DNA from: an uncultured Porphyromonas sp.
GTDB taxonomy: Bacteria > Bacteroidota > Bacteroidia > Bacteroidales > Porphyromonadaceae
Assembly (NCBI RefSeq): GCF_938039215.1
Contig: NZ_CALHVI010000006.1
Location: forward strand, 1 to 14,348
Direction: 5' to 3'
DNA length: 14,348 nt
A model generated the notes under the pieces. The model saw only the letters and a list, made by a program, of their open reading frames with translations. It did not search any database and was not told the DNA's origin. A program made the position numbers and the translations under genes. Shown in pieces: positions 6,319 through 14,279 of this stretch (within the stretch, counting starts at the first letter, position 1; each line of letters starts with the position of its first letter).

Positions 6319-7395
6319 ATGAAGATCAATCGCTGGGTAGGCTTTGCCCTGCCTCTCTTACTCACCTCCTTCCTTGCCCTCTCGAGCTGCAAGCCCTCTT
6401 CCTCCAAAGGCTCTGTGCTCCAGCAGAATGCCATCGGGAAGCCAGGCGAGCTGATGCTCGTCATGGAGAAGGAATACTTCGAGACCCCCATGGCGCAGGA
6501 CCTCTATGACCTACTGGAAGAGGATGCTCCTGCCCTACCCCAGAGTGAGCCCTCGCTGCGCATCTCACGAGTACCCACGCAGTCCTTCAAGGGAACACTC
6601 CAGCTCGTGCGCAATGTCTTCCTCCTCGACATCGACCCCCAGCGCTACAGCAAGGTCTCCCTCAAATACAGCTACGACGACTGGGCTACGGGGCAGGTAG
6701 TGGCTCGACTGACCTCCCCCAGCCCCGACTCCGTCCGCTCCTACATCAAGACCAATGGCGAGGGGCTGATGAACCTCTTCATCCGTCACGAGCTCTTCCT
6801 CTACAGCGAGGTGGTAGCCAAGACCTACAGCCAGCGCGTACTTGAGCAGGTCGATAGCCTCTTCGGTCACCGAGTCAATGTCCCCGAGGATATTCGCCAC
6901 AAGCGTGTCGGCAAGGACTTCCTTTGGATGTCCAACTCCTCCATGCGCTCACGTCACGATATCCTCGTCTACACCTATCCCTACCGTACCCCCAAGGACA
7001 TCGGTCTCGATGCGCTCGTAGCCAAGCGTGACTCCGTGCTGAAGGTCAATATCACGGGGGAATTTGAAGGCTCATACCCCTGCACTGAGCAGAACTATGG
7101 TCTCCTCTACCGCCGTGTCCAGCTCCCCACCGAAGAGACGGCTCGTGCCGAACTCAGAGGTCTCTGGAAGATGGAGGGAGGCGCTATGATGGGAGGCCCC
7201 TTCGTCAGCCATGCCATCGTCGATAAGGCGGCGGGCAAGGTCTACGTCTTCGAGGGCTTCGTCTACCGCCCAAATGAGGACAAGCTCCATCTGATCCGCA
7301 TGATGGAAGCTGCCCTCTATTCCTTCCGCCCCAGTGGGGTGAAGACCTTCGACCCTGGGATTATCCTCAAGGCACGATTCACTAAGGGCTTCTAA
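6319..7395 (+). CDS. DUF4837 family lipoprotein
   Basis: A 358-residue predicted lipoprotein of a Bacteroidetes-specific family of unknown function. The N terminus is a lipoprotein signal: K2 and R5, a hydrophobic stretch at 7-20, and the lipobox LSSC with the lipidated cysteine at 24. The next residues (KPSSSKG) lack acidic charge, so inner or outer membrane placement is left open. The rest is a soluble domain with the DUF4837-like opening (GKPGELMLVMEKEYFETPMAQDL, split here as GKPGELMLVM and EYFETPMAQDL), a central AYSQRVLEQV-like helix and a C-terminal GGPFVSHAIVD segment. It is the first gene of a plus-strand run; pdxA begins 15 nt after its stop, so the two are almost certainly co-transcribed. 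No link between the two functions is known to me. Confidence 0.85.
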   Translation: MKINRWVGFALPLLLTSFLALSSCKPSSSKGSVLQQNAIGKPGELMLVMEKEYFETPMAQDLYDLLEEDAPALPQSEPSLRISRVPTQSFKGTLQLVRNVFLLDIDPQRYSKVSLKYSYDDWATGQVVARLTSPSPDSVRSYIKTNGEGLMNLFIRHELFLYSEVVAKTYSQRVLEQVDSLFGHRVNVPEDIRHKRVGKDFLWMSNSSMRSRHDILVYTYPYRTPKDIGLDALVAKRDSVLKVNITGEFEGSYPCTEQNYGLLYRRVQLPTEETARAELRGLWKMEGGAMMGGPFVSHAIVDKAAGKVYVFEGFVYRPNEDKLHLIRMMEAALYSFRPSGVKTFDPGIILKARFTKGF

Positions 7396-7410
7396 GACCA
7401 AATACCAAGC

Positions 7411-8514
7411 ATGGGTCAGCATAAAATACGAGTAGCCATCACGCATGGCGACATCAATGGCATCAGCTACGAAGTACTGCTCAAGATCTTCGAAGACGAG
7501 CGCATCACCGAGCTCTTCACCCCGATCCTCTACGGCTCCTCACGAGTAGCCTCCTTCTGGAAGGAGCACCTCGGCCTCGAGCAGGTATCGTGGCACAGCA
7601 TCCGACTAGCTAGCGAGGCGAAGGACGGTGTCCTCAACATCCTCGACTGCACTTCGGGCAAGGAGAAAGTCGAGATCGGCCAAGCGACAGACGAAGCAGG
7701 TCAATGTGCCTTCGTGGCTCTGGAGCGTGCCACCGCCGACATCCGCATGGGCCTCTGTGACCTCCTCGTCACAGCCCCCATCAACAAGTCCATCATGCCT
7801 CGAGATCTCTTCCCCTACAAGGGGCATACAGATTACCTCGAAGCAATGGCTGCACGCACACCAGGCGAATCCCTCATGGTCCTAGCCTCGGGCGACTGCC
7901 GTGTAGCCCTTACGACGGCACACCTCCCACTTAGTGCTGTCTCTTCGCACCTGAGCACCGAACTGATCGTTCGCAAGCTGCGCATCCTCGAGGCAGGACT
8001 GCAGCGTGACTTCGGCATCATCAAGCCTCGTCTAGCCGTACTTGCCCTCAACCCCCATGCTGGCGACAAGGGGCTCATCGGAGACGAGGAGGAGACGATC
8101 ATTCGTCCGGCCATCGAGGAGGCCTTCGCCTCGGGCATTATCGCCTTCGGCCCCTTCCCTGGGGATGGCTTCTGGGGTAGTGGTCGTGTCGATGCGTTTG
8201 ACGGGATCCTCGCCATGTACCACGACCAAGGCTTAGCCCCCTTCAAAGCCCTCTATATGAATGAAGGGGTCAATGTCACCCTAGGGTTGAACTTCGTCCG
8301 CACTTCTCCCGACCACGGCACAGGCTACGACATCGCAGGCAAGGGCATCGCAGACCCGACCTCCATGCGTACCGCCCTCTACCAAGCACTCGACATCTAC
8401 CGAGCTCGCCGCAGGTACGACGAGGCGACACGCAATCCCCTACGCCGTCACTACCACAATAGAGGACGTGACGATGAGAAGCTCGACACCACGTCGACAC
8501 CCGACGAGTATTAG
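7411..8514 (+). CDS. pdxA: 4-hydroxythreonine-4-phosphate dehydrogenase PdxA
   Basis: PdxA oxidises 4-phosphohydroxy-L-threonine with NAD+ in the DXP-dependent route to pyridoxal phosphate; the product goes to PdxJ. The 367 residues contain all key motifs: HGDINGISYE (12-21, the Bacteroidetes form of GDPAGIGPE), APINK, GHTDYLE with H139 and T140 for substrate binding, TAHLPL with H171, NPHAGD with H216, and YHDQGLAPFKAL with H271. H171, H216 and H271 match the three metal ligands of E. coli PdxA (H166, H211, H266). The closing TSPDHGTGYDIAGKG motif is intact. The last 25 or so residues (RNPLRRHYHNRGRDDEK) are a charged tail beyond the usual end. It follows the DUF4837 gene by 15 nt and precedes the helicase gene by 34 nt, so an operon is likely. 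Confidence 0.96.
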   Translation: MGQHKIRVAITHGDINGISYEVLLKIFEDERITELFTPILYGSSRVASFWKEHLGLEQVSWHSIRLASEAKDGVLNILDCTSGKEKVEIGQATDEAGQCAFVALERATADIRMGLCDLLVTAPINKSIMPRDLFPYKGHTDYLEAMAARTPGESLMVLASGDCRVALTTAHLPLSAVSSHLSTELIVRKLRILEAGLQRDFGIIKPRLAVLALNPHAGDKGLIGDEEETIIRPAIEEAFASGIIAFGPFPGDGFWGSGRVDAFDGILAMYHDQGLAPFKALYMNEGVNVTLGLNFVRTSPDHGTGYDIAGKGIADPTSMRTALYQALDIYRARRRYDEATRNPLRRHYHNRGRDDEKLDTTSTPDEY

Positions 8515-8548
8515 TTGAGCACGCTTAGGCATCCTGCGACATCCAGCT

Positions 8549-11500
8549 ATGCAGCTAAGTATCTACACCGCTTCGGCGGGCTCGGGGAAGACGCACACAC
8601 TGACACGTGAATACCTGCGCCTAGCCCTCAGCACTCCTAACCCACATTACTTCTCGACCATACAAGCGGTGACCTTCACCAAGAAGGCAACCCTTGAGAT
8701 GAAGGAGCGTATCGTCCAGGAGCTCTATCGGCTAGCCAACAAGCCCGACCAGTCGCCATTCGCCGAGGAGTTAGCTGAGAGTCTCAAGCTCACCCCCAGC
8801 AAGCTCCAAGAGCGAGCAGTACGTGCGCTTCGTGCGCTCCTACTAGACTATTCGAGCTTCCGTGTCCGCACGATCGACTCCTTCTTCCAGGAGGTAGTGC
8901 GCTCCTTTGCCCACGAACTCGGGCATTCGGGCGCACTGCGTGTACAGATCGACTCCAAGCCGCTCCTGCAGGATGCAGTACTAGGAGTCTTAGCAGCGCA
9001 GGAAGAAGGGGAGCCGAACAAAGAACTCAATGCTTGGCTCTCGGAGCTTACCCAAGAGCAGATAGAGAAGGGCAAGCAGTTTGACATCAAGAAAATCCTA
9101 GGAGACTTCGCTTCACAGCTGGAGACCGAAGCGGTGAAGCTCCTCAGAGCAAACCATAAGTTCCCCACACGTGAAGCCGTGGGGAAGCTACGCTCCGAAG
9201 CGGCGAAGATCATCAAGAGCATCGAAGCAGCTGCGCTAGATCTGTGCGAGAAGGCACTGGATCTCCTAAAGCAAGCGAATGTAGAGATCACAGAGCTTAG
9301 CTACAAGACTGGTGGGGTCTTCTCTGCTATCCTTGCCTGCCAGAGACTGAAGGGAAACCTCTTTGATAAGAACGAGCTTCTGGCAAGCAAGGCACGCTTG
9401 GTGAACTTCATAGAGGCTTCAGAAGACGAGCCTTTCCTTGGGCTCGTTTCAAAAGGGACGAATGCTGAGGGGCGAGAAAAAGCCCGAGCTCTAGAGTCTC
9501 GCCTTAGCCCCATCGTTGAGGAGCTCCGCACTACCCTCTCGGATTTCAGAGCCTATAGTATCGATAAGGCTCCGCTCTACATGACGGCTCGTCAGATCCT
9601 TCGCTATTCGGGTCTTTATGGGGTACTGATCGATATCGATGATGCCCTGCAGCGCCTCAAGCTCGAGGGTGGCCTCATGCTCCTCTCCGACGCACCTTCG
9701 CTCATCTCCTCGCTGCTCAAGGATACCGAAAGCGACGTGCCTTTCCTCTATGAGAAGATAGGGGCACGGGTCGATCACCACATGATCGACGAGTTCCAAG
9801 ACACGAGTCGGATGCAGTACTCCAACTTCCTGCCTCTGCTGAAGAACTCCCTTGCCTCTGGGAAGGACTGCCTCATCGTAGGCGATGCCAAGCAGAGTAT
9901 CTATCGCTTCCGCAACTCCGATAGTTCGCTCCTGACCACCAGCCTTCCCCGAGACTTCGGTGAACAAGCCTACCCACATCAACTCAAGCATAACTGGCGA
10001 AGCACACCCGAGATCATCAAGTTCAACAACGAACTCTACCAGCGTCTCCCCAAGCTTCTTCGTTCGCTCTTCGAGGCGCAGTGGGCTGAGGCAACCAAGA
10101 GCGGTGTCGACCTAGCCTCCGTCAAGGCACATCTCGATGCTTACCTAGAGCAGCTCATTCAGGCTTATGCCGATGTAGAGCAGGAAGTCCCAGAGAAGGG
10201 CAAGAAGCAAACGGGTCAAGTCGTCCTTCACCACTACCAGAAGCCTGCAAAGAAAAAGGGTTCTTCCGAGGAAAGCGAGAGTGAGGAAGGAGAAGACGAT
10301 GACGATACGACTGACCTGAAGGATGCCATCGCTCAGCTCCCCAAGGTCATCATTGATCTACAGGAGCGAGGCTACAAGCCCTCCGACATAGCTATCCTCG
10401 TACGTGCTAAGAAGACAGCCACAGCGGTAGCCGAAGCGCTGATGCAGTTCCCCGAAGAGGAGAAGAAGGGCTATTCGCTGAACTTCGTCTCCGAGGAAGC
10501 TCTACTAGTGAGCAATGCCTACTCCGTGCGCTTCCTCATCGCAGCCCTCGGCTACATCGGGGAGAATGGGACTCCGCTACACCAAGCCATCCTTCAGGAA
10601 GCCTACCATCAGCTCTTCGAGATCTCAGGGAAGGAACCCAAGGAGCTCAGCGAAGAGGAGCTACAAGGACTAAGAGATATCGGGCGAAGAGGGCTCTATG
10701 AAGTCGCCGAGATCTTGATCCATCAGTTCGGTCAGCTTTTCCACGAGAGTGAAGGGGCTTACCTAGTGAAGCTCCTCGATATGCTCTACCTCTGGGAGCA
10801 GGAGCAGTCTGCAGATATATCCTCCTTCCTCCAAGAGTGGGAAGAGCGAGGCTCGGAGCAGAAGATCGTCAGCGTCGCTTCAGATGATGCGCTCTCCCTC
10901 ATGACGATCCACAAGTCCAAGGGGCTAGGCTTCCCCGTCGTCCTTCTCCCCGATCTAGGGTGGAAGCTCGATGCCGAAGGAAACTCGAGCAACATCCTCT
11001 GGTGCCCGATCCTTGGGGAAGAAGGACTAGAAGCCTTCGCCTCGTGCGGAGTGGATAGCGTACCCATAACATACGGGAGTGCACTACAGCAGAGCTACTT
11101 CGCGAAGACCTACTTCGAGGAGAAGCTCCGCTACCAGTTCGATGCGCTCAACCTCCTCTACGTGGCTACGACACGCCCCAAGCAAGAGCTCCACATCTGG
11201 CTAGGGGAAGAGGTCGAAGCATCAGACAAGAAGGACGAGAAGGGTAAGAAGGACAAGAAGCCAAGGCAACCAAAGACTATCGAGGCCCTCTTCTTTGAGA
11301 AGGGAGGCGAGGATCATCCCCTCTGGGAAGGGCTATCTGCCCTATCTTCACCCCAGGACGATCCTACCAAGACCGACAGAGAAGCTCCCCTTATCAATCA
11401 TCAGAGGAAGGAGCAGGAAGAAGTCAATACGCTCCAAGTCACCACCCTCAGCTCCTACCCCATAGCCTCGAGACTAGCCATCCTAAGAGAAGGGCTCGAA

Positions 11501-11959
11501 TACTTCACAGAGGAGAAGCAACGACAATATGGTCGTACGATGCACCTCGTCCTCTCAGAGATCAAGCAGAGCACGGAGATCGACGCTGCCATCGGTGAAG
11601 CCGTCTACCGAGGCTACATCAAGGAGGATGAGACTGACGAACTCTCTTCGATGCTCCGAGGCTTCATGGAGCACCCCGACACTGCTCGGTGGTTCGACGG
11701 CTCTGGGATCGTCTACAATGAGCGTGCGATCATCGGCGGAGGACTAGAGACCAGCCGTAGACCCGACCGTGTGGTTCGCTACCCCGATGGGCATATCGAG
11801 GTCATCGACTATAAGTTCGGGGCGGAGCGGAAGCAGCACCTCACGCAAGTGAAGGGCTACATGAAGCTCCTGAGACAGATGGGCTTCGACGAGGTCTCGG
11901 GCTACCTATGCTACCTGCAGGGAGAAGCCCCGAAGGTCGTCCCCGTCCCGCTCGACTAA
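8549..11959 (+). CDS. UvrD/AddA-type helicase with RecB-family nuclease domain
   Basis: This 1136-residue protein is probably the AddA-like subunit of a double-strand-break end-processing complex. Superfamily 1 motifs run in order: SAGSGKT (9-15, Walker A lysine K14), DEFQDT (414-419), GDAKQSIYRFR (445-455), MTIHKSKGLGFP (785-796) and YVATTR (871-876). The C-terminal nuclease shows NERAI, then PDRVV with D1073, IDYK with D1087 and K1089, and a following QVKGY, the usual RecB-nuclease order, so both activities should be present. Two charged low-complexity stretches interrupt it: an acidic one near 565-590 (rich in S, E, D) and a lysine-rich one near 887-912. Bacteroidetes usually encode a PD-(D/E)XK AddB-like partner close by; none is adjacent here, since pdxA lies upstream and a convergent gene downstream. 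It is the last gene of the DUF4837-pdxA run and ends at a strong terminator. Confidence 0.93.
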   Translation: MQLSIYTASAGSGKTHTLTREYLRLALSTPNPHYFSTIQAVTFTKKATLEMKERIVQELYRLANKPDQSPFAEELAESLKLTPSKLQERAVRALRALLLDYSSFRVRTIDSFFQEVVRSFAHELGHSGALRVQIDSKPLLQDAVLGVLAAQEEGEPNKELNAWLSELTQEQIEKGKQFDIKKILGDFASQLETEAVKLLRANHKFPTREAVGKLRSEAAKIIKSIEAAALDLCEKALDLLKQANVEITELSYKTGGVFSAILACQRLKGNLFDKNELLASKARLVNFIEASEDEPFLGLVSKGTNAEGREKARALESRLSPIVEELRTTLSDFRAYSIDKAPLYMTARQILRYSGLYGVLIDIDDALQRLKLEGGLMLLSDAPSLISSLLKDTESDVPFLYEKIGARVDHHMIDEFQDTSRMQYSNFLPLLKNSLASGKDCLIVGDAKQSIYRFRNSDSSLLTTSLPRDFGEQAYPHQLKHNWRSTPEIIKFNNELYQRLPKLLRSLFEAQWAEATKSGVDLASVKAHLDAYLEQLIQAYADVEQEVPEKGKKQTGQVVLHHYQKPAKKKGSSEESESEEGEDDDDTTDLKDAIAQLPKVIIDLQERGYKPSDIAILVRAKKTATAVAEALMQFPEEEKKGYSLNFVSEEALLVSNAYSVRFLIAALGYIGENGTPLHQAILQEAYHQLFEISGKEPKELSEEELQGLRDIGRRGLYEVAEILIHQFGQLFHESEGAYLVKLLDMLYLWEQEQSADISSFLQEWEERGSEQKIVSVASDDALSLMTIHKSKGLGFPVVLLPDLGWKLDAEGNSSNILWCPILGEEGLEAFASCGVDSVPITYGSALQQSYFAKTYFEEKLRYQFDALNLLYVATTRPKQELHIWLGEEVEASDKKDEKGKKDKKPRQPKTIEALFFEKGGEDHPLWEGLSALSSPQDDPTKTDREAPLINHQRKEQEEVNTLQVTTLSSYPIASRLAILREGLEYFTEEKQRQYGRTMHLVLSEIKQSTEIDAAIGEAVYRGYIKEDETDELSSMLRGFMEHPDTARWFDGSGIVYNERAIIGGGLETSRRPDRVVRYPDGHIEVIDYKFGAERKQHLTQVKGYMKLLRQMGFDEVSGYLCYLQGEAPKVVPVPLD

Positions 11960-11974
11960 CCCCGACAATACAAC

Positions 11975-12034
11975 AAGGCCTCCGCCCGATAGACTGGTAC
12001 GCTAGATGAGCGTCGTCTATCGGGCGGAGGCCTT
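11975..12034. terminator. strong shared terminator between convergent operons
   Basis: A perfect 20-bp stem (11975-11994 with 12015-12034) encloses a 20-nt loop, and the loop itself holds a 5-bp hairpin (ACGCT/AGCGT). It lies 15 nt after the helicase stop and 26 nt beyond the stop of the convergent TPM gene, so it probably serves both. The plus-strand tail is AGTATATTC rather than a T run, like the tail at 1431. Confidence 0.9.
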
Positions 12035-12060
12035 AGTATATTCAGAGGGAAAGGAGTTGG

Positions 12061-13380
12061 TTACCAGCCTCCAGTAGCGCCACCGCCACCAGAGGATCCA
12101 CCGCCGAAGCCACCACCTCCCCAGCCGCTACCGCCAGAGTCACCCCAGCTACCGCCAACGCTACGACGAGCGAGGCCACCGATGAGAGCTCCCATGAGTA
12201 TCGAGGCTACCTGAGCCTTCTGACCTGAATCTTCATCATGATCTTCGTGGGTGGTATTGCCACAGTAGTGACAGAGATAGTGCAGGCGGACACGATAGCG
12301 TCCACGCTGGATAGGTTCCTTGCGCTCGAGGCTGACGGTACGGGCGCCACAGCGCTTGCAGACATGCCAGTTCGGAGCCAGATTCCGCCCTTCGATCTCG
12401 ACATGAGCGCAGTGCGAGCAGGCATAGGCTAGATAATAGCGAGAGCCGAGCTCCACCTCTCTCTTCTGCTGCGGGGTCAGAGAGTCGAGGGTATCCCGTG
12501 GGGGAAGAGCTTGAAGGTGGGGAGTGTGGCAGTGGGGGCACAGGAGCGAACGCTCATGGACCTCACTGAGGATCTTTCGACTATAGAGATAATAGATGAG
12601 CCCAAGCGGGAGGCAGAGGACGAGGAGGATGGCCCGGTACTGCGAGACCGAAGAGGAAAGCCCAATATATGTACTCCTAGCCTCTGCTGGGCTGATCCGA
12701 GCACGTAGGCGCTTCTCCTTAAGGCTTGAGAAGGCACTATAACCCATCGTGACGACGATGAGCCCATAGAAGCCAAAGAAGAGCCTCCAGCCATCAGTCT
12801 CTTCATCCTCTCGGGCAGTACGTCGGTCGGAGGTATATTCCTCCCCCTTGATCACACTCCCTACGGCAAGGACTCCCCGATAGATCGCCTCGCCGTACTT
12901 TCCTTCACGCATCAGAGGGATCATCTCCCGACGCTGGATACGAGAGGCAAGGGCATCGGTGAGGATCCCCTCCATACCATAGCCAGTCTCGAAGCGAAGC
13001 TTCCTCTGATCCATCACGAGCGCCAGCAGGAGCCCGTCGTTCCTCTTCTTAGAGCCTAAGCCCCAGAGACGGAAGAGCTCCGTGGAGAAGCTCTCTATAT
13101 CGACCTGGCCGATACTAGGCAGGACGACCACGGCAAACTCCACCCCCGTAGAGAGGCGGATCTCAGTGAGCGCCTCATTGATCCGTGCCCGATCCTCTCG
13201 ATTGATGTAGCCCTCGGGATCCGAGAGGAGCTGGAGGCTATCCTCGGCAAAGACCTTGGGGACGAGAGCGGGTGTATAGACCCGCCCCTCAGCTCTGAGG
13301 CCGAGGGGAAGGAGGATCAGAAGCCCTAGAAGTAAGAAGCGGAGCACGCTGGGTCTGTACCCGAGATGCTTCTTGTCCAT
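12061..13380 (-). CDS. TPM-domain membrane protein with zinc ribbons and Gly-rich tail
   Basis: A 439-residue envelope protein. It has a signal peptide or anchor at about 12-30 (LRFLLLGLLILLPLGLRA), a TPM domain at about 50-180 (GYINREDRARINEAL, TGVEFAVVVLP, GLGSKKRNDGLLLAL, KLRFETGYGMEGILTD), two membrane segments at about 200-218 and 249-267, then a cysteine-rich region with four CxxC pairs at 281/284, 321/324, 341/344 and 370/373. It ends with a glycine-rich tail (409-439) closing in W, as many TPM proteins do. The TPM domain is reported as a phosphatase in plant thylakoids and as a photosystem II repair factor; in bacteria its role is unsettled. The four CxxC pairs suggest two zinc ribbons, probably on the cytoplasmic side if the two segments form a hairpin. 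It follows lemA by 27 nt, the common lemA-TPM pairing. Confidence 0.88.
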   Translation of the reverse strand: MDKKHLGYRPSVLRFLLLGLLILLPLGLRAEGRVYTPALVPKVFAEDSLQLLSDPEGYINREDRARINEALTEIRLSTGVEFAVVVLPSIGQVDIESFSTELFRLWGLGSKKRNDGLLLALVMDQRKLRFETGYGMEGILTDALASRIQRREMIPLMREGKYGEAIYRGVLAVGSVIKGEEYTSDRRTAREDEETDGWRLFFGFYGLIVVTMGYSAFSSLKEKRLRARISPAEARSTYIGLSSSVSQYRAILLVLCLPLGLIYYLYSRKILSEVHERSLLCPHCHTPHLQALPPRDTLDSLTPQQKREVELGSRYYLAYACSHCAHVEIEGRNLAPNWHVCKRCGARTVSLERKEPIQRGRYRVRLHYLCHYCGNTTHEDHDEDSGQKAQVASILMGALIGGLARRSVGGSWGDSGGSGWGGGGFGGGSSGGGGATGGW

Positions 13381-13407
13381 CTTATCTAAAGCAAATGATT
13401 GGGTTCT

Positions 13408-14013
13408 TTACTTATCTGAAGAGAAGTCTACCGTAGGAGCCACTTCACTCCCTGCCTGAGCAGCGAAGTAGGGACGTTCACGGAAGCCTGCAACTCCAGC
13501 CACGATGACCGTGGGGAACTTGTTGCGGTGCGTATTGTAGGCTTGAGCAGCGGTATTGAAGTCACGGCGAGCCGTAGCGATACGATTCTCCGTACCCTCG
13601 AGCTGCGAAGAGAGCTCAAGGAACTGCTCATTAGCCTTGAGGTCGGGGTACTTCTCGACGACGACCATCAGACGAGAGAGGGCCGAGGACAGAGCATCTT
13701 GACTCTGCTGGAAGCGCTGCAGTGCAGCTTCATCCATATCGCTGGCATTGATCGTCGTAGAGGTAGCCTTGCGAGCTGTGATGACCCCTTCGAGGGTCTC
13801 ACGTTCGTGCGAAGCATAGCCCTTGACCACATTGACGAGGTTAGGGATGAGGTCGCTACGGCGCTGGTACTGGTTCTCTACTTGGCTCCAGTTGCTCTTG
13901 ACATTCTGGTCCATCTCTACAAGGCCGTTGTACTGGGAGATCCCCCACAGAGCGAAGGAACCAACGATCACTACGGTGATAACTGCGGCGATAATCCACT
14001 TAGGGAACTTCAT
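13408..14013 (-). CDS. lemA: LemA family protein
   Basis: A 201-residue LemA protein of normal length: one N-terminal transmembrane segment at 7-24 (IIAAVITVVIVGSFALWG) and an extracytoplasmic helical domain. The family hallmark is clear at about 27-70: YNGLVEMDQNVKSNWSQVEN, then QRRSDLIPNLVNVVKGYASHE. The role of LemA is poorly defined; it occurs with TPM proteins across bacteria, as here, which suggests a joint envelope function. The ATG at 14013 places the positive residues (KFPK) directly before the membrane segment, as expected. It is the first gene of the minus-strand lemA-TPM pair. The last residues (VAPTVDFSSDK) are a short polar tail. Confidence 0.96.
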   Translation of the reverse strand: MKFPKWIIAAVITVVIVGSFALWGISQYNGLVEMDQNVKSNWSQVENQYQRRSDLIPNLVNVVKGYASHERETLEGVITARKATSTTINASDMDEAALQRFQQSQDALSSALSRLMVVVEKYPDLKANEQFLELSSQLEGTENRIATARRDFNTAAQAYNTHRNKFPTVIVAGVAGFRERPYFAAQAGSEVAPTVDFSSDK

Positions 14014-14023
14014 TGCTTTCTTT

Positions 14024-14031
14024 CAAATTTA
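14024..14031 (-). promoter_or_regulatory. weak candidate -7 box for lemA
   Basis: The minus strand reads TAAATTTG, a match to TAnnTTTG, but it ends only 10 nt before the ATG, which would leave almost no leader. The real promoter may lie further upstream. Confidence 0.2.
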
Positions 14032-14193
14032 GAAGTCTCAAAGCCTGCCATCGATGACAAGCCACGCTGAGACGGGGTTAATACTTAGCTTGCTTAGTCT
14101 CTGGCAAAGGCCATGCCAAGATACACATTTTACAGCATCTTTTCTGAGCGAGCTCCAGTCCGCTTCCCAAGGGGCTAGCGAAGACCCTTCTCA

Positions 14194-14279
14194 AAACCTA
14201 TGGTAGGTCGCCGAGACGACCCACTGTGGGTCGTTCATGCGACCTACGGTAGGTCGATCGGGCGACCTACCGTAGGGTT
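14194..14279. repeat. palindromic repeat array, copy 3 (four 17-nt units, 23-nt period)
   Basis: Units lie at 14194-14210, 14217-14233, 14240-14256 and 14263-14279, with spacers CCGAGA, TTCATG and ATCGGG. The ends are again AAA-CC and GG-GTT, with a T run after. Unit 2 is CGACCCACTGTGGGTCG, the same two-sided change as in copy 2 but with a different centre base. Unit 1 has one unpaired change (CCTATGG). Spacers 1 and 2 resemble those of copy 2 (TCGAGG, TCCATG), so the two copies share an ancestor or a template. Confidence 0.95.

Noticed and set aside
12238..12708. Plus-strand open frames inside the TPM gene
   Set aside because: They are antisense shadows of a well-supported gene with clear domains on the minus strand.
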